Counted from the stretch's first letter, positions 32,625 to 45,554 are shown. The stretch is DNA of 64,000 bases from Prostheceraeus crozeri (GCA_907163375.1 CAJQUW010005533.1:25001-89000); one strand, 5' to 3'. Program-made: numbers and translations. The notes: a model not told the origin generated them from the sequence alone.

Positions 32625-33778
32625 ACAAAACCAGTCTCCTCGAAAAGCATGCGTTGATAGAAATTCGTCCGGTTTGTCATCGACTTGCGACAGCTACCGC
32701 GCATTGGCTAAGCGACTGTTGCTTTGATTCTTATTGTACTGATAGAGAGGGATCACGCATCTTAGTATCTACGAGGGCGCGTCGTCTAAGTATTAGTCAC
32801 CTTCGTGTTAAGCTCTGCTCGCGGTGTCCCCGTGTCCATGAGGAGTATCTGAGTGCGTCGAGTGAAAACAGAAGGTCGAAATAACCTTTGCTGCAATTCA
32901 GTGTAGACGTAAAAATCTCGCACGGATATCCGGATAGTTCAACTATCCGGATATCCGCCGACATCTCTGACAGCGAATGATTGTTTTGCTTCGCTGCACT
33001 GCCACAGTGTATAAGAATAACAAGTGGCAGAACACAAATGCGGTTTTTGTTGAAACATAAATGAAAACCACTTGATGCAAAAGTTCAGATCCCGTTATCC
33101 GTTGAATTATTGACAAAAAGTACCTGAGTTATAAATAATGCAAAAAATCCCCCGCTTAAGTGGAGTGACTTCCGAAGGCTCTCCCTCTCAACCAGAGGTT
33201 TTTCTATATGTTAGAAATGTTTCTTAATTTTTCTCCCGCTTGAGCGGAATTCCCGTCTGGAGTGCACTGTATATTAATTATTGAACGTCATCAATGCTTA
33301 TGATGAACAAAGAATTAAAATTTTTAACCAGTTTATAAATACTCCATAAACAGACCTGCAAAGAGGATCTGATTTGTGATTTGTTTCAAACATAACAACA
33401 AATTCATGTTGCAATGATTAACTACTGCTGGGGATGCGGCTCGTGAGTAGGTTAGACTTGATCCCGTGGCCTGCGAACTGGTTGAGGTTGCCGACCCCGA
33501 TGTAGATTATCATCAAACCCTCCGACAGCGAATGGTTTGTTTCAAGCAAATTCAACCGGATGTTATATGGTCAGAAAGTGTCATTATTCGTTCCATTTTC
33601 CTCTGAGTTGCGACATGTTTCTCCTCTTATGCTTCATTCGGCGACATAATTTCTGCTATAGTTGTCTGTACATGACGGAGTACATGTACATGTACGGGAG
33701 CTCAGTCATGATGAATTCATGAGACTTTTTTAGTCTCTCCTAATTTTACGACTTCTATGTATATTGTAAAATAAATTC

Positions 33779-33817
33779 ACCCGACGCGTTTCGTCTACAC
33801 AGACTATGTCGAGGGCT
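33779..33817 (-). ncRNA. Decayed hammerhead ribozyme of Penelope type
   Basis: On the minus strand the segment reads as stem I 'agccc' and 'gggt', stem II 'gtct-gtgt-agac', then GAAA, the palindromic stem III CGCG and the cleavage-site UC. This is the Penelope-type minimal hammerhead layout. The CUGAUGA core is not intact, so it should be inactive. It lies 5' of the Penelope RT fragment at 28500-29930 on the same strand and could be its long-repeat remnant, separated by the pogo/hAT insertion. Confidence 0.5.
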
Positions 33818-35344
33818 ACAAACTGTTGCTGTACAAGTGGGTTTATATACCAATATGTCAATGAAAGCAACTCATCTGTTCAGTTGATGTCGTCTGTTTA
33901 ATTTTGTCATGTTCGTCGCAATATAGCAGGATTCAGCCACCCTGGTAGTAATCTCTGCTTACTGCTTATCAATAATTTTGTAGTCGAAATTGTTACTGGT
34001 GATCACTTAATCACTGTGGGACTTCATTTCGCTGGAGCACTGCTATAATAACTAGTTGGAACATTGCATTCATCTCTTAATTACGTGAAAACTAGTAGGC
34101 CCATCATCGCTCAGGAAAGAGTCATCTAAAATTTTAATTAATCATCACTTTTGAACATGACGCAATGCAAAGCTTCCGGTGGGCCAAATTCGATTGATTG
34201 ATGTGAAATTTTGTCTTCTCTATACATTATGCGACGCTGCGTTTCATGCTACTGCATGTACAATAATTATGGGATAAAAAATGCTTTCAATCCTTTATTA
34301 TTGACATTGTTTATTCCTTGATGTCCTTTCATGGAGCTTACATGGAATAAATGCATTTTGAAGTCTCGATTGTTTAATGCTATTTTAAAAATTCATGCGT
34401 ATGGATTCCGTACGAAGCTTTCTTTAATGATTTAAAAATATAGGGAACACACGATGCTAAATATTGTTAGTCTGAACCTGAATAGTAGCCTAAATATCAA
34501 GGTATCAAGTTTTACAATGTTCTGCAGCAAAAAAATGTCGTGACAATAATGTAAGCATGTGAAAATGCCGTATCTCGAAACTTGCGACAGCAATTTACTC
34601 AATTTTGAATTTTACAGCTGTATACTTGGGTGACATGAGTTTTTGTAAATGTTTAGCAAAGATATCATTAGTTACGTTCTGTCGACAACCGAATGATCAA
34701 TATTAATATTATTTTTGCTCAGCGGTCGGCTCCAAATTGTCGGATATATCATTGGAAGTAGCTTTATATCAATTCAAGAAAAAATATCACAAATCAGTGA
34801 CAACGTTTCTTTCATATGCTTCTACTGCCTCTTTTTTAGAAACGAAATTTTGTACCTGTTCATGATTACAAACGGTCCATTCAACCAAGACCATTAGACA
34901 AAGTGCAGGGATCTGAAGACTTGCAAGTGACCCAAACAAGTGTGTATGGATGATGGCGCTTAATTGCTTCAGTGCAATTATCAGAGGGCAGTTCTAAGTC
35001 TTCCCAGCACTCCCCGAATTTCGTGGCATGAGCATTAGTCCGTAATCTGTAAAGTTTATTCAATTCATAGGAAGCTTGTACACAGTGTGCTGATGAAGGG
35101 AGTGATGAACCTGAAGGAACCCTAGACAGCGAGAATTAATAAGGTGACAGGTGCAAACAGCGACACGTTGATATTGTCATGACAGTGCTTTTAATACATT
35201 GTTATTGTTTAATAAATAGCTGTTTAATAAATACAACCGTTATTCTCTGATGAGATGTTGACTGCCTATCTGATTTACATATCAAAAAAATGCTGTGAAT
35301 GCAGAACAGATAAAATGTCGTTTTTTCTTTAAAAGTGCTGTATT

Positions 35345-35690
35345 TCTTAGAATAAAATCCGGTACTTCTGTCCCCCCACATTTTTGTTGCTGACACCCGC
35401 GAGTGTTGCTTCGCCAACGATCTTCTCTTGCTTCTGTGCAGTCTATACCGTCGCAAAAGCGTTAAAGTGTGTAAAATTTCTCTGGTTTGTAGAAAATTCA
35501 CAGCACTTGCTTTGTCGCTCACTGTTACAGTTGTCTACAGTGGTAGACACCAATCCCATGAAGTTCATGATCACAGCTGAATCTTGCATTCTAACTGAAT
35601 ATCCAAGGGACCGATCCTTTATCCCAGTGTTGAAGTAAGACTTCTAAGTGGGGTTGTACTGTCATTCAACGACAGATCAAGTTAAGGGAT
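35345..35690 (+). repeat. Interspersed repeat R1, copy 1
   Basis: It matches the reverse complement of 44500-44905 over about 350 bases with shared words 'gtcgcaaaagcgtt', 'aaatttctctggtttgtag', 'cagcacttgctttgtcg', 'ctaactgaatatcca' and 'cgacagatcaag'. Not coding: the shared frame (FLWFVEN, ILTEYP) is short and broken. Family unknown. Confidence 0.65.
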
Positions 35691-37170
35691 TCCAAAATCC
35701 TGGAAAATATCAATCCTGGTATCCCGGGATTGAGCCAATTCCGGGATTAGTCCCGGGATTGTGTAGAATGGCAAATATCCTATTAGGAAGCATAGATGCA
35801 TAGATAATAGCATGAGATACCGGTAGAGATTGCAATCTCGGGATTCCGTCGTCTTGAGAAAATCCTGAAATCCCTGGATTAATGTATTAATTTAGTTGTT
35901 ATTTTGGTACTAATTTACAGCTGTTTTACTCCTCCGCTAATGGAAACCGAATAGGTTTTCGAATACTTTTCGATCCTTCTTTGAATTACTAATCCAATAT
36001 TGTAGCCTGTATATTACAGTTATATCAGCTTGCTTGCATGTGTGAGTATGTATGATTACGCCCATCATGTTTTATAATCATATATACAGGGCAGAGATTC
36101 CACAATCCCGGAAAATCTCGGTCACGGGATTCCGTGATTGAGTAGAATAGTGAATATGCTATGACGAAGCACATGTGTAAGTTGATAATATGGCATACTG
36201 GGATGTGAGAATAGCTGAGAGTCGGAATTGCCAAAAGTCGGTTTACTGACAACATCGCAATTGACAAGTCCACTTAAAGTCGATTCCGCTTTATGCACAT
36301 TGATCACGGCAACGTCTAGAGTGACAGTTGAGGGGAACAGAGGGAACAGTTGCGAATTCATTATTTTGCACTTTCAATCTCCAATTTCCTGAGATTCGGT
36401 ATTGGTAGAGTGAAGTCTCGGGGTTAGAGTCTGCCTACAAACCCCGACTTTTCTTGATCCCAGGATTCGGGATTACATGCTGTGACCTGGGATCGAGATT
36501 GACAAAAAATAAGCATGTCAGATTTAGCTTCAAGTAAAATGGCAAGATAATTGAAATCACAACTATTTCCTCAATGCACTAGCACATTGAGGTGCATACC
36601 AAAATCACAAGTTCTGTATTGCGTGATTGAAGAATCTTCAGTATCCTTTTTTGCCGCAAGCTACGTGCATAGGCTAATGCTGTGAATATCAGCTGTGGTC
36701 AAATGAGAATAACTATTCCTGAACAAATCAATCCCGGGATTGAGTTAACTAGAGGCCAATAATGTAAACAAAAACATTTGGTTTAGTGTACAATTTGCTC
36801 CAAAGGATATCAATCCAAGTTCCTAATACCGCTATTGCAAAGGCCGACTTCGCCAATGCTCATCTTCAAATTGGTCTTGTTTTGAAATATTGTTAGCTTT
36901 GGCAAATGATAAGCTGAAATTTAAGTCCCGACCTTCATTCAAAAGGCCTCATCAAAGGATTATTGAAAACGTAACGTTTTACGATTATATTGAAGTATGA
37001 AGAGCCTATATATATATATCGTGCATGGATTTCTGGTAGTTTTATCTTTGCCAATTTGTCTTACTTTAGACTGAATACAGCTATACTGTTCATTTCTCAA
37101 TCCCGGGATTTTGGCTCTCCAATCCCGGTATTAGACCGCCATCCCGGGATTTCGGGATATATTTTCAGAA
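35680..37170. repeat. Cluster of repeats built on 'aatcccgggatt'
   Basis: The palindromic word 'tcccggga' or close variants occur at 35720-35760, 36100-36120, 36738, 37100, 37120 and 37142. The units at 35680-35880 and 36085-36215 are homologous: both pass from '(g/a)gattcc' through 'gtagaat' to 'gcatgagatac' or 'gcatactggga'. Probably subterminal repeats of one or more non-autonomous hAT-like elements; ends not resolved. Confidence 0.45.
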
Positions 37171-37244
37171 ATTGCCATTTCAATATACAATATGTATCTT
37201 CTTAAAACATGAGCATCTACAATATTTATCAGTTTGAATCATCA

Positions 37245-38360
37245 TCAAAAAAAAGTTCCAATCACTCGTCGCTTGCTCTTCAAATAGTGGGAATGAAAAG
37301 TTTGAAGTCCTCTCTTGGGTCCCATGGCCCACCTTGAAAAGCATTCATATCTTTCAACGCTCCACAAACCTGCGGTGTGGTGTCCCACAAATAATTTAGT
37401 GAACTCAGCTAAATATTGACTACATAGAGACTGACATAATAAGCAATGCTCGGCATAAGCACAATTTACATCACTATTTTGATAATATTGCATACTACAC
37501 TTCGTAAAACCATAAACTAAGTTGTGAGTACATTGGGAGCACGAATTTTGGTATCTCAATTCTCCTTTTAGCTACATAAAGCTGCTCAATTCATTGTTAA
37601 GAACAAGGCACTCCATAAGAGCATTTTTGCATACTTTTCGTGTAAATTTTATATTATATCATACTTTACATGAAAGCTTTTTGTTTTTTGTGATCACATC
37701 GTCATTTTAGGGGAAAACGAAAACTTTGGAATGTTCGTGACAGAAGAGTCACATGAAGTCATAGAAATTGAAACAATCAGCTCATTTCACTTATTCTTTT
37801 TTCATGTGCAACAACCTTTATTGATTTTTTCAATATTTGAGACAAGATACAATAAGACAAGTAAGGGGTTTAGCAGCTAAACTCCCATACGGGAAGGGAA
37901 TAAATTAAAGTATTCCTTCGAGGTTCGGAGAGTGAATGGGCATTCGCCGGACGAGTAGGTGTCCATCTCCGCGTTGGAGGTTGATGCTGAGACGTTGCAT
38001 CGAGTCATGGGGCGGGTCTTCAGACCTCAGGGATTGGAAGTGAACCAATGATGCTAGGGTGCCTCTTCGCTCCAGCCACCCTAAAACCTCAGCTGCAGGA
38101 GGTATAAAAGTGAAACCAGTCTCGTCACACACGGACGCATGGGCTCCTTTCTTCCTCTTATCTGCCAGTTCGAGTGCATGACCAGCGTCTGACGCTGACC
38201 CCAGGATTGAAGCTCACTGGAGGGAAGATATAGCTGTGATGTCGAGAACTGTGTTGAGGTGACTGCTACTTGCACTAATTGACTGGCAGCGGTGGGTTTT
38301 ATTATGTAGATCACGCGTTTCACTTGAAAGCTACTGCACCGGTGAGAAGACACTTAGTAC
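37245..38360. other. Mixed stretch with a GC-rich segment of unknown origin
   Basis: 37245-37800 is AT-rich with no gene seen. 37900-38360 is markedly GC-richer, and on the minus strand has a 75-codon frame (MCDETGFTFIPPAAEVLGW, then LERRGTLASLVHFQSLRS). Its 'KRK...C.e.GF.FiP...E.lG' flavour recalls the tail of non-LTR retrotransposon proteins, but the match is too short to assign. Confidence 0.3.
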
Positions 38361-38658
38361 AGAACCTCCGAAGTTACAAAATAGCCTCATAACCACTTCC
38401 TTAAGTCTCGTAGTGAGAATTATAAAACCATATGCAACACATATTAAAATGCTCTACTCAAAAAGCTTCATTTTATTGTAATATTCCGATTCAAAGTCAT
38501 ATGGTGTCCTAACTATGTTGTCACCCGTCCAAGTGTTCGTGGAACTGCGGTCTATTCGATGCAAATTTGGATTGAAGATTTATCCGCCCTCTGACATTTG
38601 ACACGCCAATGCTAGTTTTCATGCATGCAGATCAATCTTGAATTGATGGAATTATTGC

Positions 38659-41600
38659 ATTTATTTTATTTTATTTTAACAACCCCTTTCTCCCATATAA
38701 ATGGGGTAGGAGGGATTCATACAAACAAGATAAAAAGGAGACAGTTCATATACATCATAAAATTCATGGAAACACAAACTAGCTACAGTCCACAAACCAT
38801 CAGGGTAACACCACATGAAACGATATCAGGAAACACAGTCAAGTAAAATGTCAGCCGCTCCATACTTCAACCACCTTGTGCACAGTTCTCCGCCATACGA
38901 CTCTGTCTTCTGCGTCACTTCTCCAACTTCTCCAATCTTCCTCCGCCTTCTGGAAATCTCTTTTGACACAGTCACTCCAACGAATTCTCGGTCTTCCTCT
39001 TCTTCGCACACTCATTTCTTGCTCCATTCGCCTGGGTAGCCTCTGCTCATTCATTCTTGCCACATGTCCGGCCCAAGATAGTCTCTTTCCCACAATCTTC
39101 TGAGTCATCGTTCGTTTCAGTCCGACTTCGAGTCTCATTTCTGCAAGTTTTCTCCTGTCAACCAACTTCACTCCACACAACCTCCTCAGCCAATTGTTCT
39201 CGCACACATGCAGTCTATCTTGCCGATCTTTGGTGAGCGCCATTGTTTCCAGACCATATGTGACTGCTGGAATTACACACACCTCTAACACTTTCCGTCT
39301 GATATCTTTGCTGATCCTTCTGTCTCTCAACACTCCTGCCACTTTCTGATAGGCTCCGACCCCTGCTCTAATTCTCCTATTCACTTCCATTTCGCTCCGC
39401 CCATCTTCCGCCACCACACCTCCCAAGTACTTGAAACCCTTTGTCTGCTTTAGCTGAATTCCTTGCAACTCAACACTTATGTCCTTTGGCTCCTTTCCGA
39501 CCCACATTACTTCCGTCTTATCCAAATTGATGCGCAGACCATGCCTTTGGAAATTCTGCGCCCACTTTTTCAGTTGATCTTGTAGCTCCACCTCGTCTTT
39601 CGTTATCACAGCTAGATCGTCAGCATACATTATCTTGTTCATTGCATCATGTTCTTCGCTTTTCCTTGACAACAATTCCATAATCAGAATGGACAAAAAT
39701 GGACTTAAAGCACTTCCTTGTCTGAGCCCTGTTTTTATTTGGAAATCTTCGCTGATGTTATCTCCAACTATCACTGCCGCTCTGGTTCTTTCGTACATAT
39801 TTTCGATAACTATCACCTCTTTCTCTCCAGCATTTAACCATCTCAGGGTTGCCACCACTAGGGGTCTAGGGACGCTGTCATAAGCTTTCTCTAAATCTAC
39901 GAATCCTATCGCTATGTTTTCTTCTCTTTCAATCGTCTTCTCCATCTTCTGTCTCACCGCAAACATACCATCCGATGTACTTCTACCTTTTCTGAAACCT
40001 TGCTACTCCTCTCCAATTTCGTGTTCCACTTGTGATCTCAGCCTTCCGTCGATTATGCGCTCCAACAATTTCATCACTTGACTTAGAATAGTGATTCCTC
40101 CGTATTTCTCAGGGTCCTGTCGACTTCCTTTTCCTTTCCAAATAGGGACAATCAAACCCAGCCTCCAGTCCTCTGGGATTTCCTCTTTTTCATAGCACAG
40201 TCGAAAAAGTCTAGCTAGCCATTCAATACCTGTTTTCCACGATGCCCTCAACATTTCGGTCGTTATTTCATCCTTGCCAGTTGCTTTTCCTGTCTTCATC
40301 TTTCTCAATGAGGTCTCGATTTCTTCTGTCTTGATTTTCTTCTCTACTGTCTTCGATCTCACACTACAAGGAAGTTCAACTTCGCTGGGCCCTTCGTTGT
40401 TCAACAACTCTTGAAAATATTCTTTCCACACCTTCGTGATATGCTGCGGACACGAAACAATCACTCCGTCTTTGTTTCTTACATCCTGGGCGGCCACCAC
40501 ATCCTTCTCTTCCTGCTCCCTTGCTTTTGCGAGTCGGTAAATTTGTTTTCTTCCTCCATCATTCTCTATCGCTTCATACAGCCCTCGCTCTGCCTCTTCT
40601 TTTGCCTGTGCCACTACCTTCTTTGTTTGATTCTTGATTTCCCTATACTTTCGTGTTAAAACCTTCTTCGCTTTGTCATCACTCACGCTTTCTACCTCCT
40701 TCCAGGCTGTTCTTTTCTCTTTCGTCACCTTTCTGACTTCTTCATTCCACCACCATTGCTGTTTTCGACGGCCCCCATTCTTTCCATTTTTCCTGCCGAC
40801 CACCTTCTCTGCTGCTCCGATGAATGCTTTTCTGAACAGATCCCACTCCTCTTCGATTCCACCAGGGGTTTCGCTCAGTTTACAGAAGGCATCATTGATC
40901 TCACTTTCGTATTCTTCTAACTTTTCTCCCTTACATCTCCACCACCTGATGATTTTCCTTCTCATTCGTTTCTTTTCTTGCCTCTCCGTATACCGTAGCG
41001 TCCAAACCTGTGGCTTGTGCTGAGTTTTCACGTGTTCACCGGCTAGCACTTTGCAGTCCTTGATCCTCCACTTCTGTTTCTGTTTCATTACAATCCAATC
41101 GATTTCGGTCCTGTGCTCCCCACTTCTGTATGTGATCTTGTGCGATTCTCTTTTCTGGAAGAACGTCTGAACTATGGCCAACCCATTTCTTTCGACCAGC
41201 TGCACCCACTCTCTGCCCTCCGCATTTCTCTCTCCCCATCCGAATTGACCAACACTCCTCTCTTCCCCTTGCATCCGTTGCCCGATATGCGCATTGAGAT
41301 CACCTGCTAAACAAAATATTTCATCCTCACCCACTAAATGTATCATTTCCTCAACCTTTTCTCTGAATTCGTTTTTCTCTCTATGGTTCCGTCCTACTTG
41401 TGGAGCATAGACGGACATCACACACATTTTCTTCGAACCGATCGTTAGCCAAACCATCAAGATCCTACCTTTCCACCTCTCCGTACGCCACACTTTCTCA
41501 ACAAGGTCCTTCTCCAGAATCACACCCACCCCATCAGACTTTCCATCTCCTCCTGCATGAATCAGTTTGAACCCATCTCCAAGCATCCTTGCTCTATCCG

Positions 41601-41850
41601 ACTTCCACTTCGTTTCCTGTACACACAAAATCTTACACATTCTCCTCTTCATAAAATCCACCACTTCAGCACTCCTTCCCACATTCAAAGTCGCCATCCT
41701 TATCAGTTTTCTTTTTGCATAAATTTGCATAAAAAAACTAAAAGTGAGAATGACAATTCGTGAAGTTTTTCGCTCTGCTGTTTTTTTTTGTTATCGAAAA
41801 ATCATGTTGTCGTCTTTCATGTTTTTTTCGTTTTTCTCAATCCTACTAGT
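38659..41850 (-). mobile_element. RTE-type LINE, almost complete
   Basis: A minus-strand non-LTR retrotransposon with one long coding region (38851-41730). The 3' end is marked by a short '(taaaa)n' tail at 38659-38679, as usual in RTE elements. The 5' end is uncertain, near 41750-41850, where poly-T/poly-A rich DNA begins. I found no convincing target duplication. Confidence 0.85.
38851..41730 (-). pseudogene. RTE LINE endonuclease-reverse transcriptase with one in-frame stop
   Basis: A single frame of about 959 codons. N-terminal APE-type endonuclease: LCVQETKWKSD, LAGDLNAHIG, RTEIDWIVMK. RT domain: KTGKATGKDEITTEML, EDWRLGLIVPIWKGKG, then FRKGRSTSDGM, FVDLEKAYDSVPR, TGLRQGSALSPFL and MYADDLAVI (catalytic YADD). 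C-terminal part: PAVTYGLETMAL, then LSWAGHVARM and GRPRIRWSD. The only break I see is one amber codon (TAG, 40003-40005 on the minus strand) between GEE and QGFRKGRS, all else staying in the same frame. The enzyme nicks DNA and copies its RNA at the nick. Length fits RTE. Confidence 0.9.
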
Positions 41851-42055
41851 TAACGTGCATGCTATGAAATACCGATAAACACCTGAAGAAACAACACAGA
41901 AATGTTCCTTCTATTCATTCAATGTACGAATTTCATCATCGAATAGTCAAATAAATAAATTTGTTTTACATTTTTCAGCTCCCGTTTTGGCGGAACACAT
42001 CTGCAACCTCCTGGCCACGATGAAGGTAGAAGAATAAGCGGTGAGTCAACGGCTA

Positions 42056-42772
42056 GGTCAAGAGTATGGCCTCCAACACGAGGCCGAAAATAAGACTTTC
42101 AAAGAATGATGTACGCCCCACTATTGCGAACTCGCGCGCCTGTCGAGTTCTACCTAGTTCCTCTTCTTGTCAGACCGCATCAAAGAAAACACATGTAAAC
42201 CCAATGAGAAGCCGATCACAGTTTTCGTTAAATGTGAGATTTTCCATCGTTTCTCCGACTAAGTGAAAAGAGCCAAGTGTGGAACCATAAATTTTGACAC
42301 GGAGTATCGTCAAGTAATGAATTCATGTGGTCATCTACTTTTGTCTATGAAAAAAGGAAACATTCAGATTTTGCAAGCCTCCCATTGTCAGCAGTTACAC
42401 AATTTTGGTCAATTTAAGCCAAATTTTTCCGCAATTTGAGTTGACATTCATCACCGATCAGAAGCATGATAATAACACATACACATGATAGGAAATTACT
42501 TGAAGACATTCTATGCCAAAAAACTATGGCTCTAAACTTAATACTTTTCAATTAATCAGAGCAAACATTGGAAATTTTAGTTTTACCGAAAGGTTGAATT
42601 GGCGCTCATTGTATTTACATGAGTTTTTCTTTTATCCCGTCTGACAAGAACAGGAGCCGGGTGGAGATTGGTGGACGCGCAGATTCATAATAGCCATAAA
42701 TTGTGCATTACTTTGTGTAAGTCTCATTTTCAGCCTCGTTCCCTGCAGAAGCTCGTCCTGGCGACCAGAATG
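42056..42772. mobile_element. Foldback element family FB-A, copy 2 (diverged)
   Basis: It carries the same landmarks as the copies at 23848 and 53316: 'cgaggccgaaaataagac', 'ctcttcttgtcagacc', 'tcaaagaaaacacatgtaa' on the left, and 'gtctcattttcagcctcg' and 'ctgcagaagctcgtcctgg' on the right. The arms are more diverged from each other than in copy 1. The limits are approximate, set by TA at 42054 and 42773. Confidence 0.65.
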
Positions 42773-43841
42773 TAACAGTAATTTACTACATGGATGTGAT
42801 TATGTTATCCTTCTCTGCGGTTTGGGGGTTTTCCCGCATCATTTGATATATTTGATTACCAGAAGTTTTCTTCTTTTCGGTCCTTAGAGCCACATGACTT
42901 GAACAAGAGTTTTGTTGTTATGAAATAATATCCTAGATTTTATGGTGGCATCTGATTCAGTATTTCTGACCAATAAATCGTAACTTGATTGGATGATTCG
43001 GTTCACTTCGTAAGACCAAATATCGATAATAGAAAATATTCTTCTGTTTAAGTAGGCCTTACTCATGCATTATCAGACATTTTCATCTTTCATCTTAGCT
43101 CCAAATCACATCTGAACTGTATATGACAAGACTGAAAGAGACATTTGAAAATTAATTAGTTTTATGATTAATGTCGAAAAGAGGAAATATCGCCACCTTA
43201 CTTCAACCAAAGCGTTGGTGGAACTGAGAGACAGCAGTCTAATCGTATGGTAACAATCAACATCCTCACGCCACATATGGAGACCTTGATATGTTGTTAT
43301 GGATACAAACAATTTACCGACAGGATGAATCTATGAAGCTCCTCAAACCGGTTCCTGTGTCCTGATGACTTCCAATACAACCGTATCATCAGCGAATGAG
43401 GAACTCAATGACCCTTGCAAGTGTCTTGTAATATTATCAGTGCTAGTTTAAACGAGAGGAACATAGCGGAAGCCAACTGTCACAATGCCAGACCAGACCA
43501 TCGAGCTCGGAATTAAGTATTCCTCGAAGAAATCTTGATGTGAGATCAATGTCAGCACTTGATTAGCAGTTCATTTCCTTGGTCACCATGTCTTTACTAG
43601 AAGTCATGAAAGTAACACATTCACATTGATGCTATCAAGATTCCAGTTGATGAAACCTAAGATTGCCAGAAGGCTGACTGCTTTTTGAAATACCGGAGTC
43701 GTGTTAATACCGGTATTTAGAATTAGCATTATTTAATGAAAAATATTTCAATGATAATTCAACAATAGCTTAAGAACTGCAAGTGGGCCTTTGATAAGCA
43801 CGGAACTGACGAAACTCATGGATATTGTAACTTTTCCAATG

Positions 43842-44275
43842 AAAGTCATTTTGACTGAAAACTCCCGGAAAAACATTTTTTTCTATTTGTTAAAAAGACC
43901 GCTGGTGCCGCCTTTACTATTATGATTTTCCGGGTCGATTTCTTTGTTAAACTCACGAACACTCGAGACACAACATTCAGTGAAGCAAAAGCAATCACGC
44001 AGTTTAAGCCTACAATCAATAGGAAACATGAATTACTTTCCTACAGTCTGAATTCACATTTCGATCACCTCACATTGGACAAGCAACAAACTTCTTAATA
44101 CCACACATTTTTCTTTATAACCTTCATACAAACATGCAAAGGCTGCTGACGTTAACATCGAACTCAGAAGGCGCAGGACTCCGACGGCCCGTCGTGGCTT
44201 TTAGAATGAATTTTATACAAATCGAGACCGAGGCATTTTCCATTTTTCCCGGGAGTTTTCCGTCAGAATGACTTT
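43842..44275. mobile_element. Short TIR element, family unknown
   Basis: Left 'aaagtcattttgactg' continuing 'aaaactcccgg', and right reverse complement 'aaagtcattctgacgg' continuing 'aaaactcccgg', give inverted ends of about 30 bases with few mismatches. The interior is non-coding. The target duplication is not clear, so the superfamily cannot be fixed. Confidence 0.5.
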
Positions 44276-44499
44276 AAGAAGCAACATGTTGAAGCATTCA
44301 ACTTCAAACTAATTATTCGTTTTCTACATATGATTGCACTATACATTATATAAATAGACGTTATCCAATATCGGTACTGAACAATATATCTCTTCAATAA
44401 TTTCTCTTTACAATATCTCTTTAATATTCCTGTTCGATGAACCAATGTAGGGCAGTGACCAGTTGACCACACTTAGATCAATCCCTAAAATTACTTAAA

Positions 44500-44905
44500 A
44501 TCGATGTTAGGAAACCAGATAAGCAATTTCGAGTCTTGATCTGTCACTGAGTGATAGTACAACATTGAGAAATATTGCTTCAACCCTGAGATGAAGGATT
44601 GATACATTGGATATTCAGTTAGAATACAATACAAGGTACAGCTGTGATCGTAAACTTCGTGAGATTGTTGTCTACACTCTACTGTGAACGACAAAGCAAG
44701 TGCTGTAAATTTTCTACAAACCAGAGAAATTTCACATGCTCAACGCTTTTGCGACGGTAGTGAGACTGACTAAGGAGTAAGAGAAGATCGTTGACGATGC
44801 AACACTCGTGAGTGTTAACGACAAAAATGTGGGGAGGGGAAGAATAGAAGTACCCAGCATTCAGTGGATTATTGACTAAAGTCATTGTTTTCAAACCATA
44901 TTGGG
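44500..44905 (-). repeat. Interspersed repeat R1, copy 2
   Basis: Inverted copy of the repeat at 35345-35690. The homology runs from the 'cccacatttttg' side to 'gtgacagatcaaga'. The substitutions and small indels between the two copies suggest an old family. No terminal repeats or target duplication were recognised. Confidence 0.65.
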
Positions 44906-45554
44906 GTTCTTTCCATGTAGTGTGATTGACGCTCACAATACGACGCCACGTCGCGTTGTCGATCTCTTCTGTACTACAACGTACCGGTGAGATTCCATGA
45001 AATTCAATCAGCTGTCTGGTTTAGGCAAATTTGAACACAGAATTTTCTATCTTCCTAAGTATTTCTTAAGTGTGTGTGAATTCTCACGCAGAAGTCAATA
45101 CGAAGATATCAAATGTCAGTTCAAGTTGCGACGTCGATCGCTTTTCTTGACATTAACCACGTGATTTTCGTAGTGTTGTATGAATTATTAATGCACATAT
45201 CGAGTTCACTATCGGAAGCACAATCGGAAGTCTGCCTTAAATTCAGTGTAAAGGAAAATGTTTGAAGGAGTTAAGTAAACAATGGTCTCAATGTAAATAA
45301 ATTTATTGATATCTATGTGACTCTCCCAAACAGATTTCTGACAAACTAAGGCATTTTCGATACACAAATTTGTCGATGTATAATTGAGGAAATGCGGTGA
45401 CGTATAATTTGGTTTTGCAATCTTCACTTTCAGAAGTCTGTGTGGTACATGATCACTACTCCCCCACTGGGACTGACGGTTCTGACATAGTCTAACTTTA
45501 GATCGTTGTGATTCTTTCAGTCTGGAAACCGTTCTTGTCGACTTCTTGTGACAC

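Larger units (their letters stand above)
30618..32969. mobile_element. hAT transposon with perfect 8-bp target duplication
   Basis: The element starts 'cagagatgggcg' and ends '...cgacatctctg', giving CAGAGATG inverted ends. The 8 bases 'acagcgaa' stand directly before (30610-30617) and after (32970-32977). Subterminal copies of 'tatccggata' lie at both ends (30645-30690, 32925-32957). On the minus strand it encodes a BED zinc finger (32220-32624) and the hAT C-terminal dimerisation region (31057-31428), but no catalytic core between them. Length 2352 bp. The perfect duplication suggests a fairly recent insertion. Confidence 0.9.
30019..33269. mobile_element. Pogo/Tigger-like non-autonomous element carrying a nested hAT
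   Basis: The left end 'cagtgccctgcgg' follows TA (30017-30018); the right end, in reverse complement 'cagtgcactccag', is followed by TA (33270-33271). Subterminal words 'tttttctcccgc(c/t)t(a/g)agcgga' occur near both ends and a third variant lies at 33151. After removing the nested hAT element its own length is about 890 bases. No transposase of its own. The family assignment rests on TA and the CAGTG end only. Confidence 0.45.
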
